The translations under genes and the position numbers were made by a program. Of a stretch of 64,000 nt of DNA, positions 6,566 through 15,795 are shown in pieces (within the stretch, counting starts at the first letter, position 1; each line of letters opens with the position of its first letter). A model generated the notes under the pieces. That model was not told the origin of the DNA. It worked only from the letters and a program-made list of their open reading frames with translations, and did not search any database. The DNA comes from Geodermatophilus poikilotrophus (GTDB taxonomy: Bacteria > Actinomycetota > Actinomycetes > Mycobacteriales > Geodermatophilaceae): positions 186,001 to 250,000 of the forward strand of contig NZ_FOIE01000001.1 of assembly GCF_900111455.1 (NCBI RefSeq), in the 5' to 3' direction.

Positions 6566-8224
6566 GTGAACCGCGTCGTCCTGCGCCGGGCTGGGGACGT
6601 CGTGGAGGCACGGGAGCTCGCCGAGGACGGGACGGCGGTCGGGGTCACCCGGCACCGCGCCGGTGAGCTGGCGGCCGTCGTGGCGGACCGGGAGCGGACG
6701 GCGGTCCGCTGGGTGTGGGACGACACCACGCGCTGGTACCCGGCGCTGCTGGACGCCGGCGTCCGCGTCGAGCGCTGCACCGACCTGAGGCTCACCCACG
6801 CGGTGCTGCGGCGCTCGCCGTTCGTCGACCAGCCCCTGCTCGCCGCCGGCGAGACCGCGGACTGGGACGCGCTGCAGCCGGTCACCGCCCCCGACCCCGC
6901 CCTCTTCCCGCTCGACGACCCCGCCGACGCCCTCGACCCGGTCGCCGAGCACGGGCGCCAGCAGGCCGCGCTCGCCGCGTCGACGCACCCCGCGCGCCTG
7001 GCGCTGCTGCTGGCGGCCGAGTCCTCCGGGGCGCTGGTGGCGGCCGAGATGACGCACGCCGGGCTGCCGTGGCGGGCCGACGTGCACGCGCGCCTGCTCA
7101 CCGAGCTGCTGGGTCCGCGGCCGGCGGCCGGCTCCCGCCCGGCGGTCCTGGAGGCGCTGGCCCGGGAGGTGCGCGCCGCGCTGCGCGCGCCGGGCCTGAA
7201 CCCCGACTCGCCCGGCGCGCTGCTCGCGGCGCTGCAGGCCGCGGGGCTGCCGGTGGAGGACACCCGGTCGTGGACGCTGGAGCAGCTCGACCACCCCGTC
7301 GTCCCGCCGCTGCTCGAGTACAAGAGGCTCGCCCGGCTGCTGACCGCCCACGGCTGGGCCTGGCTGGACGCCTGGGTGCGCGACGGCCGGTTCCGGTCGT
7401 GGTTCGTGCCCGGCGGCGTGGTGACCGGGCGGTGGGCGTCCAACGGCGGAGGAGCGCTGTCGGTGCCGACGCAGGTCCGCCCGGCGGCGGTGGCCGACGA
7501 GGGCTGGCGGCTCGTCGTCGCCGACGTCGCCCAGCTGGAGCCGCGGGTGCTCGCCGGCATGAGCGGGGACGACGCGATGGCCGAGGCCGCCGGGGCCGCC
7601 GACCTCTACCAGGGCATGGTGGCCGCCGGCACCGTCGAGACGCGGGCCCAGGCCAAGGTCGCGATCCTCGGCGCGATGTACGGCGCCACCCGGGGCGAGA
7701 GCGGCCGCATCATGCCCCGGCTGGCCCGCCGCTACCCGCGGGCCATCGGGCTGGTCGAGGAGGCCGCCCGGGCGGGGGAGCGCGGCGACGTGGTGCACAC
7801 CCTGCTCGGCCGCGGCTCACCGCGCCCGACCGGCGCCTGGGCGGAACGCGCCGTCGCACTCGGCGAGCCGGCCGAGGTCAGCGGGTCGCGGGAGGAGCGG
7901 GACCGTGCCCGCCGCGCCTGGGGGCGGTTCACCCGCAACTTCGTCGTCCAGGGCACCGGTGCGGAGTGGGCCCTGTGCTGGTTGGCCGACCTGCGCAACC
8001 GGCTGTGGCGGCTCGGCGGCACCGGCCCGCTCGAGCAGCGGCCGCACCTGGTCTTCTTCCTGCACGACGAGGTCGTCGTGCACACGCCCGAGCGCCTCGC
8101 CGACGCGGTCGCCGAGGAGGTGCGAGCCGCGGCCGCCACGGCCGGCCGGCTGCTCTTCGGAGGCTTCCCCGTCGACTTCCCGCTCGACGTCTCGGTCGTC
8201 GCCTCCTGGGCCGACGCCGGCTGA
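6566..8224 (+). CDS. DNA polymerase I-like (family A) protein without a clear exonuclease site
   Basis: The 552-residue protein keeps the family A polymerase palm and fingers. Motif A is ADVAQLEPRVLAG (about 316-328), the O-helix is RAQAKVAILGAMYGATRGE (about 355-373) and motif C is FFLHDEVVV (HDE at 500-502). The first 170 residues are in the position of the 3'-5' exonuclease domain, but I see no Asp-X-Glu catalytic motif there. There is no 5' nuclease domain, so it is far shorter than the 850-900 residue PolA. Actinobacteria often carry this as a second family A protein annotated 'bifunctional 3'-5' exonuclease/DNA polymerase'. A role in repair or damage tolerance is inferred. Confidence 0.85.
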   Translation: MNRVVLRRAGDVVEARELAEDGTAVGVTRHRAGELAAVVADRERTAVRWVWDDTTRWYPALLDAGVRVERCTDLRLTHAVLRRSPFVDQPLLAAGETADWDALQPVTAPDPALFPLDDPADALDPVAEHGRQQAALAASTHPARLALLLAAESSGALVAAEMTHAGLPWRADVHARLLTELLGPRPAAGSRPAVLEALAREVRAALRAPGLNPDSPGALLAALQAAGLPVEDTRSWTLEQLDHPVVPPLLEYKRLARLLTAHGWAWLDAWVRDGRFRSWFVPGGVVTGRWASNGGGALSVPTQVRPAAVADEGWRLVVADVAQLEPRVLAGMSGDDAMAEAAGAADLYQGMVAAGTVETRAQAKVAILGAMYGATRGESGRIMPRLARRYPRAIGLVEEAARAGERGDVVHTLLGRGSPRPTGAWAERAVALGEPAEVSGSREERDRARRAWGRFTRNFVVQGTGAEWALCWLADLRNRLWRLGGTGPLEQRPHLVFFLHDEVVVHTPERLADAVAEEVRAAAATAGRLLFGGFPVDFPLDVSVVASWADAG

Positions 8225-8373
8225 GAGGCGGGCCGGTCCGGCGGCGACGCGCAGCGCGAGCAGCGCGGTTCGGCATCGTCGGACGAGCGCCGTTGCCACC
8301 GTCCCCGGTGGCCTCTCTAGCCTCCCGCCACGCTCCAGACCCCGACGGGGTCGCTGGTTCGAGGAGGAACAGC

Positions 8374-9822
8374 ATGCGAGTGCGATCCCTGACGACAGCC
8401 GTCCTCACGGCGGCCGGCTGCGTGGTGCTGGCCGCGCCGGCGCTGGCGGTGCCCGCACAGCAGGCGCCGCCGCTGGTCACGCAGCACGACCCCGGCCACC
8501 GGGATGCCGGCTCCGAGCCGTGGGTGGCGGCGTGGACCACCGCGCCGCAGGGCGTCTACCCGTTCGGGTACGCGGTGGGGCAGCCGGGGCCCCTGGGTGA
8601 GGTCGTGCCCGGCGTCGAGCAGCCGCTCCTGGAGCACGCCTTCCCCGACGAGCAGGCGCAGGACCAGACCATGCGCATGGTCGTGCACCCGGGCATCGGC
8701 GGCGACGCGTGGCGGGTGGAGCTCAGCAACCGGTTCGGCACGCAGCCGGTGACCTTCGGCCGCGCCACCGCCGCCCTGCAGCAGAGCGGCGCCACCGTCG
8801 TCCCGGGCACCGAGCAGCAGCTCACCTTCGACGGCTCGCCGTCGGTGACCCTGCAGCCGGGCGAGGAGGTGCGCAGCGACGCCGTCCCCATGGAGCTCAG
8901 CGACGCCGACGCCCAGCGGTCGAACGTGGCGGTGAGCCTGCACGTCCGCGGGGCCAGCGGGCCGATGACCTGGCACGCGGCGTCCTTCACCACCTCCTAC
9001 GTCACCGACCCGGGGGCCGGCGACCACACCGGCGACCTCACCGACGAGGCCTTCCCGCACTCCACGACGAGCTGGTTCTACCTGACCGGGCTGGAGGTCC
9101 AGCGCGAGGACGCCGGGACGGTCGTCGCCCTCGGCGACTCCATCACCGACGGGTTCTTCTCCACTCTCAACGGCAACGACCGCTGGCCCGACGTGCTGCA
9201 GCGCCGCCTGCTGGCCGAGGACGACGAGGACGTCCTCTCGGTCGTCAACCAGGGCATCGCCGGCAACATGGTCACCCGGACCGGACGCCTGCCGGGAGGC
9301 TGCACCCCGTGCGACGGGCCCCCGGCCGTCGACCGGCTCGACGAGGACGTGCTCGGCCAGCCCGGCCTGCGCGCCGTCGTCCTGCTGGAGGGCATCAACG
9401 ACCTGGGCGGCGGCGGTGCGACCGCGGCCGAGGTCATCGCCGGCATGGCGGAGATCGCCGACCGGGTGCACGCCGCCGGGATCCCGGTCGTCGGGGCCAC
9501 GCTCACGCCCTCGGGCGGCGCCGAGGACGGCCTGGCGAACTACGGCACGCCCGAGACGGACGCGCAGCGGCGGGCGGTGAACGACTTCATCCGCACCAGC
9601 GGGGTCTTCGACGCCGTGGTCGACTTCGCGGCGGCCACCGAGGACCCGGCCGACCCCAGCCGGCTGCTGCCCGCCTACGACACCAACACGTCGGTGGGCG
9701 GCCCCGGCGACCACCTGCACCCCAACCGGGCCGGGTTCCTCGCCATGGGCGGCGCGTTCGACCTGGCGGAGCTGCGGGAGCTGGCCGCCTCCGCCGCTCC
9801 GCGCGCCATGGCGGCCGGCTGA
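8374..9822 (+). CDS. Secreted SGNH/GDSL-family esterase
   Basis: The 482-residue protein starts with a Sec signal peptide (MRVRSLTTAVLTAAG, hydrophobic core, cleavage near ALAVPA). A beta-rich N-terminal domain of about 220 residues precedes an SGNH hydrolase domain: block I LGDSITDGF (catalytic S256), the GNMVTRTG Gly/Asn block, LEGINDLG (Asn), and block V DHLHPN (D446, H449). Enzymes of this layout deacetylate polysaccharides or cleave esters outside the cell. A strong GAGGAGGA ribosome site precedes the ATG. It is followed by a bidirectional terminator. Confidence 0.9.
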   Translation: MRVRSLTTAVLTAAGCVVLAAPALAVPAQQAPPLVTQHDPGHRDAGSEPWVAAWTTAPQGVYPFGYAVGQPGPLGEVVPGVEQPLLEHAFPDEQAQDQTMRMVVHPGIGGDAWRVELSNRFGTQPVTFGRATAALQQSGATVVPGTEQQLTFDGSPSVTLQPGEEVRSDAVPMELSDADAQRSNVAVSLHVRGASGPMTWHAASFTTSYVTDPGAGDHTGDLTDEAFPHSTTSWFYLTGLEVQREDAGTVVALGDSITDGFFSTLNGNDRWPDVLQRRLLAEDDEDVLSVVNQGIAGNMVTRTGRLPGGCTPCDGPPAVDRLDEDVLGQPGLRAVVLLEGINDLGGGGATAAEVIAGMAEIADRVHAAGIPVVGATLTPSGGAEDGLANYGTPETDAQRRAVNDFIRTSGVFDAVVDFAAATEDPADPSRLLPAYDTNTSVGGPGDHLHPNRAGFLAMGGAFDLAELRELAASAAPRAMAAG

Positions 9823-9862
9823 CGAACGCCGGGGGGTGACCAGGGCAGGACCCGCACCACGG

Positions 9863-9895
9863 GAGGCGGCGTCCCCGGCGAGGGGGCGCCGCCTC
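9863..9895. terminator. Bidirectional hairpin terminator
   Basis: GAGGCGGCG pairs with CGCCGCCTC, and the inner TCCCC pairs with GGGGG around a 5-base loop. It lies between the convergent ends of the esterase gene (9822) and the oxidoreductase gene (9919) and can serve both. Confidence 0.75.
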
Positions 9896-9918
9896 AGCCG
9901 CCTCCGCCGTCCCCCGGC

Positions 9919-10890
9919 CTACGGCCGCGCGGCCAGCGAGACGACCACCTTGCCGCGCAGCTGCCCGGAGCCCGTGTGCTCGAACCCCGACGCCACGTCC
10001 TCCAGCGCCACGACGCGGTCGAGCGGAACGCGCAGGCGGGCCGTGTCGACGAGGTGGGCGAGGTGCGCGAGGTCGACCGGTGACCGCCGGGTCGCGACGG
10101 CGGTCGCTCGCGGCCCGGAGCCCGGGCGCAGCCCCCGGAGCGTGTCGGGGGACAGCGGCCTGGTCGAGACCAGGACGCCGTCGCCGGTCAGCGCCGGTCG
10201 CACCGCGGGGAACCGCAGGGCGCCGGGCGCGTCGAGCACGACGTCCCACGGCCCGCCGCCGGCCAGGACGTCGTCCCGCCGCCGGTCGACGACGACGGAG
10301 GCGCCGAGGTCGCGGACGAAGTCCGCACGGGCGGCGTCGGCGACCGCGGTGACGTGTGCGCCGGCGAGCCGCGCGAGCTGCACGGCGTACGCGCCGATCC
10401 CCCCGGCCGCCCCGACGACCAGGACCCGCGGGGCGGACCGCGCGGAGAGGGCGGCCCGGCCGTGCAGGGCCTGCAGGGCGGTCAACCCGGCGAGCGGGAT
10501 CCCGGCCGCCTGCGGGAGGTCGATCGTGCGAGGTGCCCGGGCGAGGCGGTGCTGGGGGAGGAGGACCAGCTCGGCCATCCCGCCGCCGGCGTGACCGATG
10601 AGGGCCATGACCCGGTCACCGGTGGTGAAGCCGGTCACGGCCGGCCCACAGGCGACGACCTCGCCCGCCAGGTCGAACCCGGGGGCGACACGGCCACCGC
10701 TCAGCGCGCGGAACAGCCGTCCCCCGCGCAGCAACCCGAGGTCGGTGCCGTTGATGCTCGACGCCGCCACCCGGACCAGCACCTGGGTGCCCGCCGGCGC
10801 CGCGGGTGCGGGCACCTCGACGACCCGCGGCGCGACCGACCCTCCGGCGCGGACGAGCCGCACGGCCCGCATCGAGCGGGACCCGGTCAC
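9919..10890 (-). CDS. NADP-dependent quinone oxidoreductase-like MDR enzyme
   Basis: The roughly 320-residue zinc-free medium-chain reductase has an N-terminal GroES-like domain (RVAASSINGTDLGLLRGG), then a Rossmann domain with GAAGGIGAYAVQLARLAG. Catalytic zinc cysteines are absent, as in quinone reductases (QOR/ZTA1 type). The GTG at 10890 overlaps the stop of the upstream gene (GTGA), giving coupling; an ATG at 10872 (MRAVRLVRAGG) is an equally possible start. With the NmrA-like gene it forms a two-gene unit divergent from a MarR regulator, a layout typical of electrophile or quinone stress responses. Confidence 0.85.
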   Translation of the reverse strand: MTGSRSMRAVRLVRAGGSVAPRVVEVPAPAAPAGTQVLVRVAASSINGTDLGLLRGGRLFRALSGGRVAPGFDLAGEVVACGPAVTGFTTGDRVMALIGHAGGGMAELVLLPQHRLARAPRTIDLPQAAGIPLAGLTALQALHGRAALSARSAPRVLVVGAAGGIGAYAVQLARLAGAHVTAVADAARADFVRDLGASVVVDRRRDDVLAGGGPWDVVLDAPGALRFPAVRPALTGDGVLVSTRPLSPDTLRGLRPGSGPRATAVATRRSPVDLAHLAHLVDTARLRVPLDRVVALEDVASGFEHTGSGQLRGKVVVSLAARP

Positions 10891-11510
10891 CGTCCGGCGA
10901 CCAGTGGCGCCTGCTGCACGTAGTCGGGCCGGTCCACGAGGTCGGCGAGGAAGGCGGCGAGGTCGGCCCGCGGGATCGACGTGCGGCGGGGCGAGTGGTG
11001 GGCGGAGTGCTCGACCTGCCCCGTCGGCGGCCCGTCGACCAGGCGCGGAGGCCGCACGAGGGTCCAGTCCAGGCGGCTGTCGGCCCATGTCTGCCACTCC
11101 AGCGCCTTGTCCCGCACGGTCTGTCCACCCAGTCGCTGCACGAGGGCGGAGACGACGCGGTCGCGCCGCGACTTCCGGTCGCCGGGGACGTCGATCCCCG
11201 CTCCGCTGATCCCGACGAAGCGCCGCACCCCCGCCTCCTCCATCGCCGTGACCAGCAGCGGCGCGACCTCGCGGTGGACGGTGCGGTCGCTGCGGCGCGG
11301 ACCGAGCGCCGACACCACCGCGTCGGCACCGCGCACGAGGGCGGCGAGGGCGCCGGCGTCCCGGGCGTCCCCCGCCACCCAGCTCACGGCCTCGGGCCCG
11401 TCCGGCTGCGGAGCCCTGGTCAGCGCGACGACGGTGTGGCCTCGTCGCAGCAGCTCGTCGACCAGCAGGCGGCCGGTCGTCCCCGTCGCCCCGAGTACCG
11501 CCACGCGCAC
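10887..11510 (-). CDS. NAD(P)-binding NmrA/atypical SDR protein
   Basis: The 207-residue protein opens with the nucleotide-binding motif VLGATGTTGRLLVDELL and has the sheet pattern of an atypical short-chain reductase (WVAGDARDAGALAALVRGADAV, FVGISGAG, DWTLVRPPRLVDG). The YxxxK catalytic pair is not present, as usual for NmrA/BVR-like sensors and NADPH-flavin reductases. It is the first gene of the minus-strand unit whose second gene is the quinone oxidoreductase, overlapping by 4 bases, and it diverges from the MarR gene across 52 bases. Confidence 0.85.
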   Translation of the reverse strand: MRVAVLGATGTTGRLLVDELLRRGHTVVALTRAPQPDGPEAVSWVAGDARDAGALAALVRGADAVVSALGPRRSDRTVHREVAPLLVTAMEEAGVRRFVGISGAGIDVPGDRKSRRDRVVSALVQRLGGQTVRDKALEWQTWADSRLDWTLVRPPRLVDGPPTGQVEHSAHHSPRRTSIPRADLAAFLADLVDRPDYVQQAPLVAGR

Positions 11511-11546
11511 GGTGCACCGCCTCTCCCGTCCGCACCCGACCTGTCA

Positions 11547-11561
11547 TGTGTACGGTACACA
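11547..11561. promoter_or_regulatory. MarR operator candidate
   Basis: TGTGTAC-G-GTACACA is a perfect 7+1+7 inverted repeat that ends one base before the marR ATG. A dimeric winged-helix MarR protein would fit it. It lies in the 52-bp divergent gap, so binding could control both directions. Confidence 0.65.
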
Positions 11562-11562
11562 G

Positions 11563-12066
11563 ATGACCCGGCCCGCGTCGGACGACCTGCAGGTGCTCGA
11601 CGAGGCCCTCGTGCGTCTCCGCCGGCTGTGGACGGCGTCGCGGGCGCACGTCGTCGACGACCTCGGCCGTCGCGTGGAGATGTCCAGCGTGCTCGTGGTG
11701 GAGGCCTGCGCCCGAGCGGAGTCCGCCCTCGCCGAGGTGACGGTCGGCGACGTGGCCGCGTTCCTCGACGTCGAAGCGTCCACCGCGAGCCGCATGGTGG
11801 AGCGGGCGACGGCGGCGGGGCTGGTCCTCCGCACGCCCTCTCGGGTTGACGGGCGCCGAGCCGCGCTCCGCCTGACCGACAGCGGGCGCGGCCTGCGCGC
11901 GCGGGCGACCGCCGCCCGCCTCGGCTGGTTGGGCGCGGTGGTGGCGCAGTGGCCCCCCGAGGACGTGCACGTCCTCGCCTCCGTGCTCACCCGCTTCGCC
12001 GACGCGGTCGCCGCGACACCGCCGCCCGCAGGGGCCGAGCAGGGGCCGCCGCGGCGACCGCACTGA
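11563..12066 (+). CDS. MarR-family transcriptional regulator
   Basis: The 167-residue protein has a central winged helix ([30 protein letters not shown], given here as the region about residues 62-92; wing at [19 protein letters not shown]). This matches MarR repressors that sense phenolics or redox compounds. The ATG directly follows a perfect palindrome with no room for a ribosome site, so the mRNA may be leaderless. It is divergent from the NmrA-like and quinone reductase pair, its likely targets. Confidence 0.85.
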   Translation: MTRPASDDLQVLDEALVRLRRLWTASRAHVVDDLGRRVEMSSVLVVEACARAESALAEVTVGDVAAFLDVEASTASRMVERATAAGLVLRTPSRVDGRRAALRLTDSGRGLRARATAARLGWLGAVVAQWPPEDVHVLASVLTRFADAVAATPPPAGAEQGPPRRPH

Positions 12067-12086
12067 CGGTGTCGGGCCGCCTCGCG

Positions 12087-12440
12087 CTACTGCTCGACGT
12101 CCATCCGGGCCACCAGGTCGCCCGCGAAGGTGTAGACGTGGCGGACGTCGCCGACCGCGAGGAGGGTGCCGCCCCGGTCGCGGAACACCTGGTGCACGCC
12201 CACCTCGACCGTGCCGTCCGGGCGCTCGCGGATCCCGGTCGGCTCCACCTTGGCGCGGATCTCGGCCCACTGGCGCGCCCAGTAGCGGCGGACGGCGTCG
12301 TGCCCGACGACCCGGCCACCCTCCCAGCCGTTGGGCCAGTCGACGTCCGCGGCCATGGCGGCCAGCACCGTGTCGATGTCCCGCGCGTTGAAGGCCCGGT
12401 ACAGCGCGCGCAGGGACTCCTCGCGGTCCGGTGCGGTCAT
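12087..12440 (-). CDS. SnoaL/NTF2-like protein
   Basis: The 117-residue single-domain alpha+beta barrel protein contains [21 protein letters not shown], then [23 protein letters not shown], and later [24 protein letters not shown]. This is the typical nuclear-transport-factor-2 fold pattern of SnoaL-like proteins. Members bind or isomerise small molecules; no specific activity can be assigned. It is convergent with marR (20 bases between stops) and lies upstream of, and divergent from, a sigma factor that carries a related domain. Confidence 0.8.
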   Translation of the reverse strand: MTAPDREESLRALYRAFNARDIDTVLAAMAADVDWPNGWEGGRVVGHDAVRRYWARQWAEIRAKVEPTGIRERPDGTVEVGVHQVFRDRGGTLLAVGDVRHVYTFAGDLVARMDVEQ

Positions 12441-12752
12441 GGTGGTGGTCCTCCTGACCCGACGTCGGGGTGTGGCAGGACACCGTGGCACGACTCGTCG
12501 CCGCGGGCACCGGGCCGTACCCACCCGTGGATCCGTCGAGCCACGTCGTGCCCGACCCGGGCCAGCCCGCGGCAGGTCCCGCCGGCGCCGGCACCGCGAG
12601 CGTCCACGAGGGGGCGGCGAGCCGCCGGCGGGGGTGCCCCGGGACGCTGCCGCACCGGGCGCCCCCTCCGTGGCGCCGCGGCACGGGAAGCGCTGACTTC
12701 CGCCGCCGGAGGTCTCCACGGAGAGGACCGACGAGTCGATGGGGAGCGGACG

Positions 12753-13757
12753 GTGACGGAGCAGCACCTGGCGGCGGCGAGGGCGGGTGACCCGGCGGCG
12801 TTCGGGCGGCTGGTCGAGCCGGTGCTGGGGGAGTTGCGGGCCCACTGCTACCGGATGCTCGGGTCGACCCACGACGCCGAGGACGCCGTCCAGGAGACCC
12901 TGACCCGGGCCTGGCGGGCTCTGGACCGCTACGAGGACCGTGGCCAGGTGCGGGCCTGGCTGTACCGGATCGCCACCAACCGGTGCCTGACCACCATCGA
13001 GCGGCGCAGCCGGCGGGAACTGCCGGCCGACCTCCGGCCGGGCGGCCCGTCGGCCGAGGACGTGGCGTGGCTGGAGCCCCACCCGGACGACCCGGCGCAG
13101 CCCGGCGACCCGGCAGCGCGCGTCGTGGCACGCGAGCAGCTGGAGCTGGCGTTCGTCGCGGCCCTGCAGCACCTGCCGGGCCGGCAGCGGGCGGTGCTGC
13201 TGCTGCGCGAGGTGCTCGGCTTCTCCGCGGGCGAGGTCGCGGGCCAGCTGCAGACCACGGTGCCGGCGGTGAACAGCGCGTTGCAGCGGGCACGGGCGGC
13301 CGTCGACGCCCGCACGCCGGAGGTGACGCAGCAGCGGACCCTGGCGGCCGCCGGCGACGAGGCGGTGCGGGAGCTGGCGCGGCGCTACGCGGCCGCGTGG
13401 GAGGCGGGCGACGTCGAGACCCTCGTGGCGATGCTGACCGAGGACGCCACGTACTCGATGCCGCCACTGCCGACCTGGTACCGCGGCCGCGCCGGGATCG
13501 GGACCTTCCTCCGCGAGGCCACGACGGACCGGCGGTGGCGCTTCCTGCCCGCGCGGGCCAACGGCCAGCTGGCGTTCGGCACCTACGCCTGGGACTCCGT
13601 CCAGCACGCGTTCCTGCCGTTGGGGTTGGACCTGCTCGCGCTGCGCCTCACGGGCTCGGGTGTCCGGATCAGCGAGGTGGTGTCCTTCCTCGACGCGGAG
13701 TTCACGGCGTTCGACCTCCCGCCGCGGCTGACGGCGGCCGAGGGGCCCGCGCGATGA
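12753..13757 (+). CDS. ECF-type sigma factor with C-terminal SnoaL domain (SigG-like)
   Basis: The 334-residue protein has sigma region 2 ([20 protein letters not shown], then [16 protein letters not shown], about residues 34-75) and region 4 ([23 protein letters not shown], then [13 protein letters not shown], about 144-190). A SnoaL-like domain of about 130 residues follows ([33 protein letters not shown]). This is the ECF41/SigG-type architecture, in which the fused domain tunes the sigma factor in place of a separate anti-sigma protein. The GTG start follows GGGGAG. Neighbouring free SnoaL proteins on both sides are typical effectors or targets of this group. Confidence 0.88.
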   Translation: MTEQHLAAARAGDPAAFGRLVEPVLGELRAHCYRMLGSTHDAEDAVQETLTRAWRALDRYEDRGQVRAWLYRIATNRCLTTIERRSRRELPADLRPGGPSAEDVAWLEPHPDDPAQPGDPAARVVAREQLELAFVAALQHLPGRQRAVLLLREVLGFSAGEVAGQLQTTVPAVNSALQRARAAVDARTPEVTQQRTLAAAGDEAVRELARRYAAAWEAGDVETLVAMLTEDATYSMPPLPTWYRGRAGIGTFLREATTDRRWRFLPARANGQLAFGTYAWDSVQHAFLPLGLDLLALRLTGSGVRISEVVSFLDAEFTAFDLPPRLTAAEGPAR

Positions 13758-13828
13758 GTCCGCGCTCCGGCCGGGGTTGTAGGGGCGGCAGGAGCTCGCC
13801 GAGCTCACCCCGACCCGAGGAGGACCCC

Positions 13829-14272
13829 GTGACCGAGGACGAGGCGCGGATCAGGACGCTGGTGGAGCGGTGGGTGGAGGCGGTGCACGCCGGGGACCTC
13901 GACGGCGTGCTCGCCGACCACACCCGGGACATCGTGATGTTCGACGTCCCCCCGCCACGCGAGGGTGTACGGGGCATCGACGCCTACCGTGCCACCTGGC
14001 CGGACTTCTTCGCCTGGCAGCGGCAGGGCGCCTGCTTCGAGCTCACCTCGCTGGAGGTGACCGCCGGTGCCGACGTCGCCTTCGCCCTCGCCCTGCTCCG
14101 CTGCGGCGAGCCGCAGGAGCTGCAGCGCGACCCGGACCTGCGCCTGCGCCTGACACTGGGCCTCCGCAAGCAGGACGGTCGCTGGGTGGTCAACCACGAG
14201 CACCACTCCTTCCCCGACACGAGCGCCGACGTCGACCCCGCGGCAGCCGGGACGACCGGGTCGCGTCCGTAG
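13829..14272 (+). CDS. SnoaL/SgcJ-like protein
   Basis: The 147-residue NTF2-fold protein begins DEARIRTLVERWVEAVHAGD with DIVMFDVPPPREGVRGIDAYR and a late WVVNHEHHSFPD region. It has the pattern of YybH/SgcJ-type ketosteroid-isomerase-like proteins. The GTG start follows CCGAGGAGGA. It lies 71 bases after the ECF41-like sigma gene and is likely co-transcribed with it or driven by it. Function unknown; such genes next to sigma factors have been seen with oxidative or solvent stress. Confidence 0.8.
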   Translation: MTEDEARIRTLVERWVEAVHAGDLDGVLADHTRDIVMFDVPPPREGVRGIDAYRATWPDFFAWQRQGACFELTSLEVTAGADVAFALALLRCGEPQELQRDPDLRLRLTLGLRKQDGRWVVNHEHHSFPDTSADVDPAAAGTTGSRP

Positions 14273-14365
14273 CCGGCCCGGTCGCCCCGGGCCCGGCTCC
14301 GGAGCATCCCCGGGACACGCCGCCCGCGTGGCCCGGCAACCCCCTGCTCCTGGAAGGCGACCGTG

Positions 14366-14395
14366 CCCGGCCCGGCCCGGCCCGGCCCGGCCCGG
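14366..14395. repeat. CCCGG pentanucleotide tandem repeat (6 copies)
   Basis: Six perfect tandem CCCGG units lie in the non-coding gap between the SnoaL-like gene and the first dehydrogenase. They are long enough to be slippage-prone. No protein is read through them in a credible frame. Confidence 0.8.
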
Positions 14396-14552
14396 ACCGG
14401 CAGGGCGGGCCGGACGACTGCTGACCGTGCGACCCCTGACCGGACGCCGGCGCCGAACCCGTGAGCGGTGCGGTGGCGGGGCTCCGTTCCGCCCGGCCGG
14501 TCCCCCTGGGCCTAGGCTCGCGCCCTCGGCCGGCCCGACGAGAGGGACGTTG

Positions 14553-15728
14553 ATGGGGACGACGGCAGCGCGGTCGATCGGCGTGGGGGTCATCGGCTTC
14601 GGGTGGATGGGCCGGGTGCACGCCCAGGCCCACGCCCGGCTCCGGCACCACTTCCCGCACCTGGGTCTGGTCCCGGAGCTGGTCGCGGTCGCCGACGACG
14701 TCCCCGGCCGGGCCGAGGCGGCCGCCGCGCAGTTCGGGTTCGCCTCCGCGACGGCGGACTGGCGCGAGCTGCTCACCGACCCGCGGGTCGAACTCGTGTC
14801 GGTCACCGCCCCCAACTGGCTGCACCGGGAGATCGGCGTGGCCGTGGCCGAGGCCGGCCGGCACCTGTGGATCGAGAAGCCCGTGGGCCTCACCGCGGAC
14901 GACGCCCGCGCGGTGGCCGGCGCCGTCGCCGCGGCCGGCGTGCAGGGCACCGTGGGCTTCAACTACCGGCACGCGCCCGCCGTCGCCCTGGCCCGCCGCT
15001 TGGTCGCAGAGGACGCGATCGGCCGCGTCACGCACGCCCGGTTCGCCTTCCTCAGCGACTACGCCGCCGCCCCCGAGGGCGCCCTGACCTGGCGCTACGA
15101 GCGGGCGCGGGGCGGCAGCGGCGTCCTGGGGGACCTCGCCTCGCACGCCGTCGACCTCGTCCGCTTCGTCCTGCACGGCGAGATCACCTCCGTGCTGGCC
15201 GACACCGCGGTCTTCGTCCCCGAACGACTGCGCCCGACCGGCGCGACGTCCGGGCACGCCGTCGCGGCCGGCGGCGTGCCCGGGCCGGTGGAGAACGACG
15301 ACCACGTCTCCGCGCTGATGCGCCTGTCGACCGGTGCCCGGGTGGTGCTCGAGGCCAGCCGGGTGGCCGTGGGGGAGCAGAACGCCTACGGCTTCGAGGT
15401 GCACGGGACGGCGGGGCGCCTGGCGTGGGACTTCCGCCGGATGGGCGAACTCCAGCTCAGCCGCGGACCGGCCGCGCAGGACCAGCCGGTCGCCACCGTG
15501 CTGGTCGGGCCGGGAGCCGGGGAGTACGCCGCCTTCCAGCCCGGTGCCGGGATCGCGATGGGCTACGACGACCTCAAGGTGGTGGAGCTGCGCGACCTGC
15601 TCGCCTCGGTCGTGGCGGGTCGCCCTGTCGGCGTGGGCCTGGACGACGCCGTCCGCGCGGCGGTCACCCTCGACGCCCTCGCGGCCTCCTCGGCGAGTGG
15701 CAGCCGCGTCGAGGTCCCGGTCGGCTGA
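14553..15728 (+). CDS. Gfo/Idh/MocA-family NAD(P)-dependent dehydrogenase
   Basis: The 391-residue enzyme has an N-terminal Rossmann domain (VGVIGFGWMGRVHAQAHAR), the EKPVGLT catalytic Lys motif (about residues 112-118), GFNYRHAPAV, and a C-terminal alpha/beta domain with GGSGVLGDLASHAVDLVRF supplying the Asp/His pair. It probably oxidises a cyclitol or sugar hydroxyl. The substrate is not determined; its position just before an inositol/sugar-type ABC importer suggests an imported polyol. It is one of six paralogs of this family in the window. Confidence 0.88.
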   Translation: MGTTAARSIGVGVIGFGWMGRVHAQAHARLRHHFPHLGLVPELVAVADDVPGRAEAAAAQFGFASATADWRELLTDPRVELVSVTAPNWLHREIGVAVAEAGRHLWIEKPVGLTADDARAVAGAVAAAGVQGTVGFNYRHAPAVALARRLVAEDAIGRVTHARFAFLSDYAAAPEGALTWRYERARGGSGVLGDLASHAVDLVRFVLHGEITSVLADTAVFVPERLRPTGATSGHAVAAGGVPGPVENDDHVSALMRLSTGARVVLEASRVAVGEQNAYGFEVHGTAGRLAWDFRRMGELQLSRGPAAQDQPVATVLVGPGAGEYAAFQPGAGIAMGYDDLKVVELRDLLASVVAGRPVGVGLDDAVRAAVTLDALAASSASGSRVEVPVG

Positions 15729-15795
15729 GCCGCACGCCGCGGCCGTGGAGCGGTGCCCGGGCACAGGAGGAGGCGAGTGGACCCTTGACGCCTCT

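Noticed and set aside
9919-13467. A very long open minus-strand frame (over 1100 codons) running across marR, a SnoaL gene and the sigma factor
   Set aside because: Only its end is a real gene (the quinone oxidoreductase). The rest is antisense to well-supported genes and is Arg/Pro/Ala-rich, a known artefact of very high GC.
14366-14395. CCCGG tandem repeats as a CRISPR or regulatory array
   Set aside because: Units are contiguous pentamers without spacers. No cas genes are in the window. It is a simple-sequence repeat.
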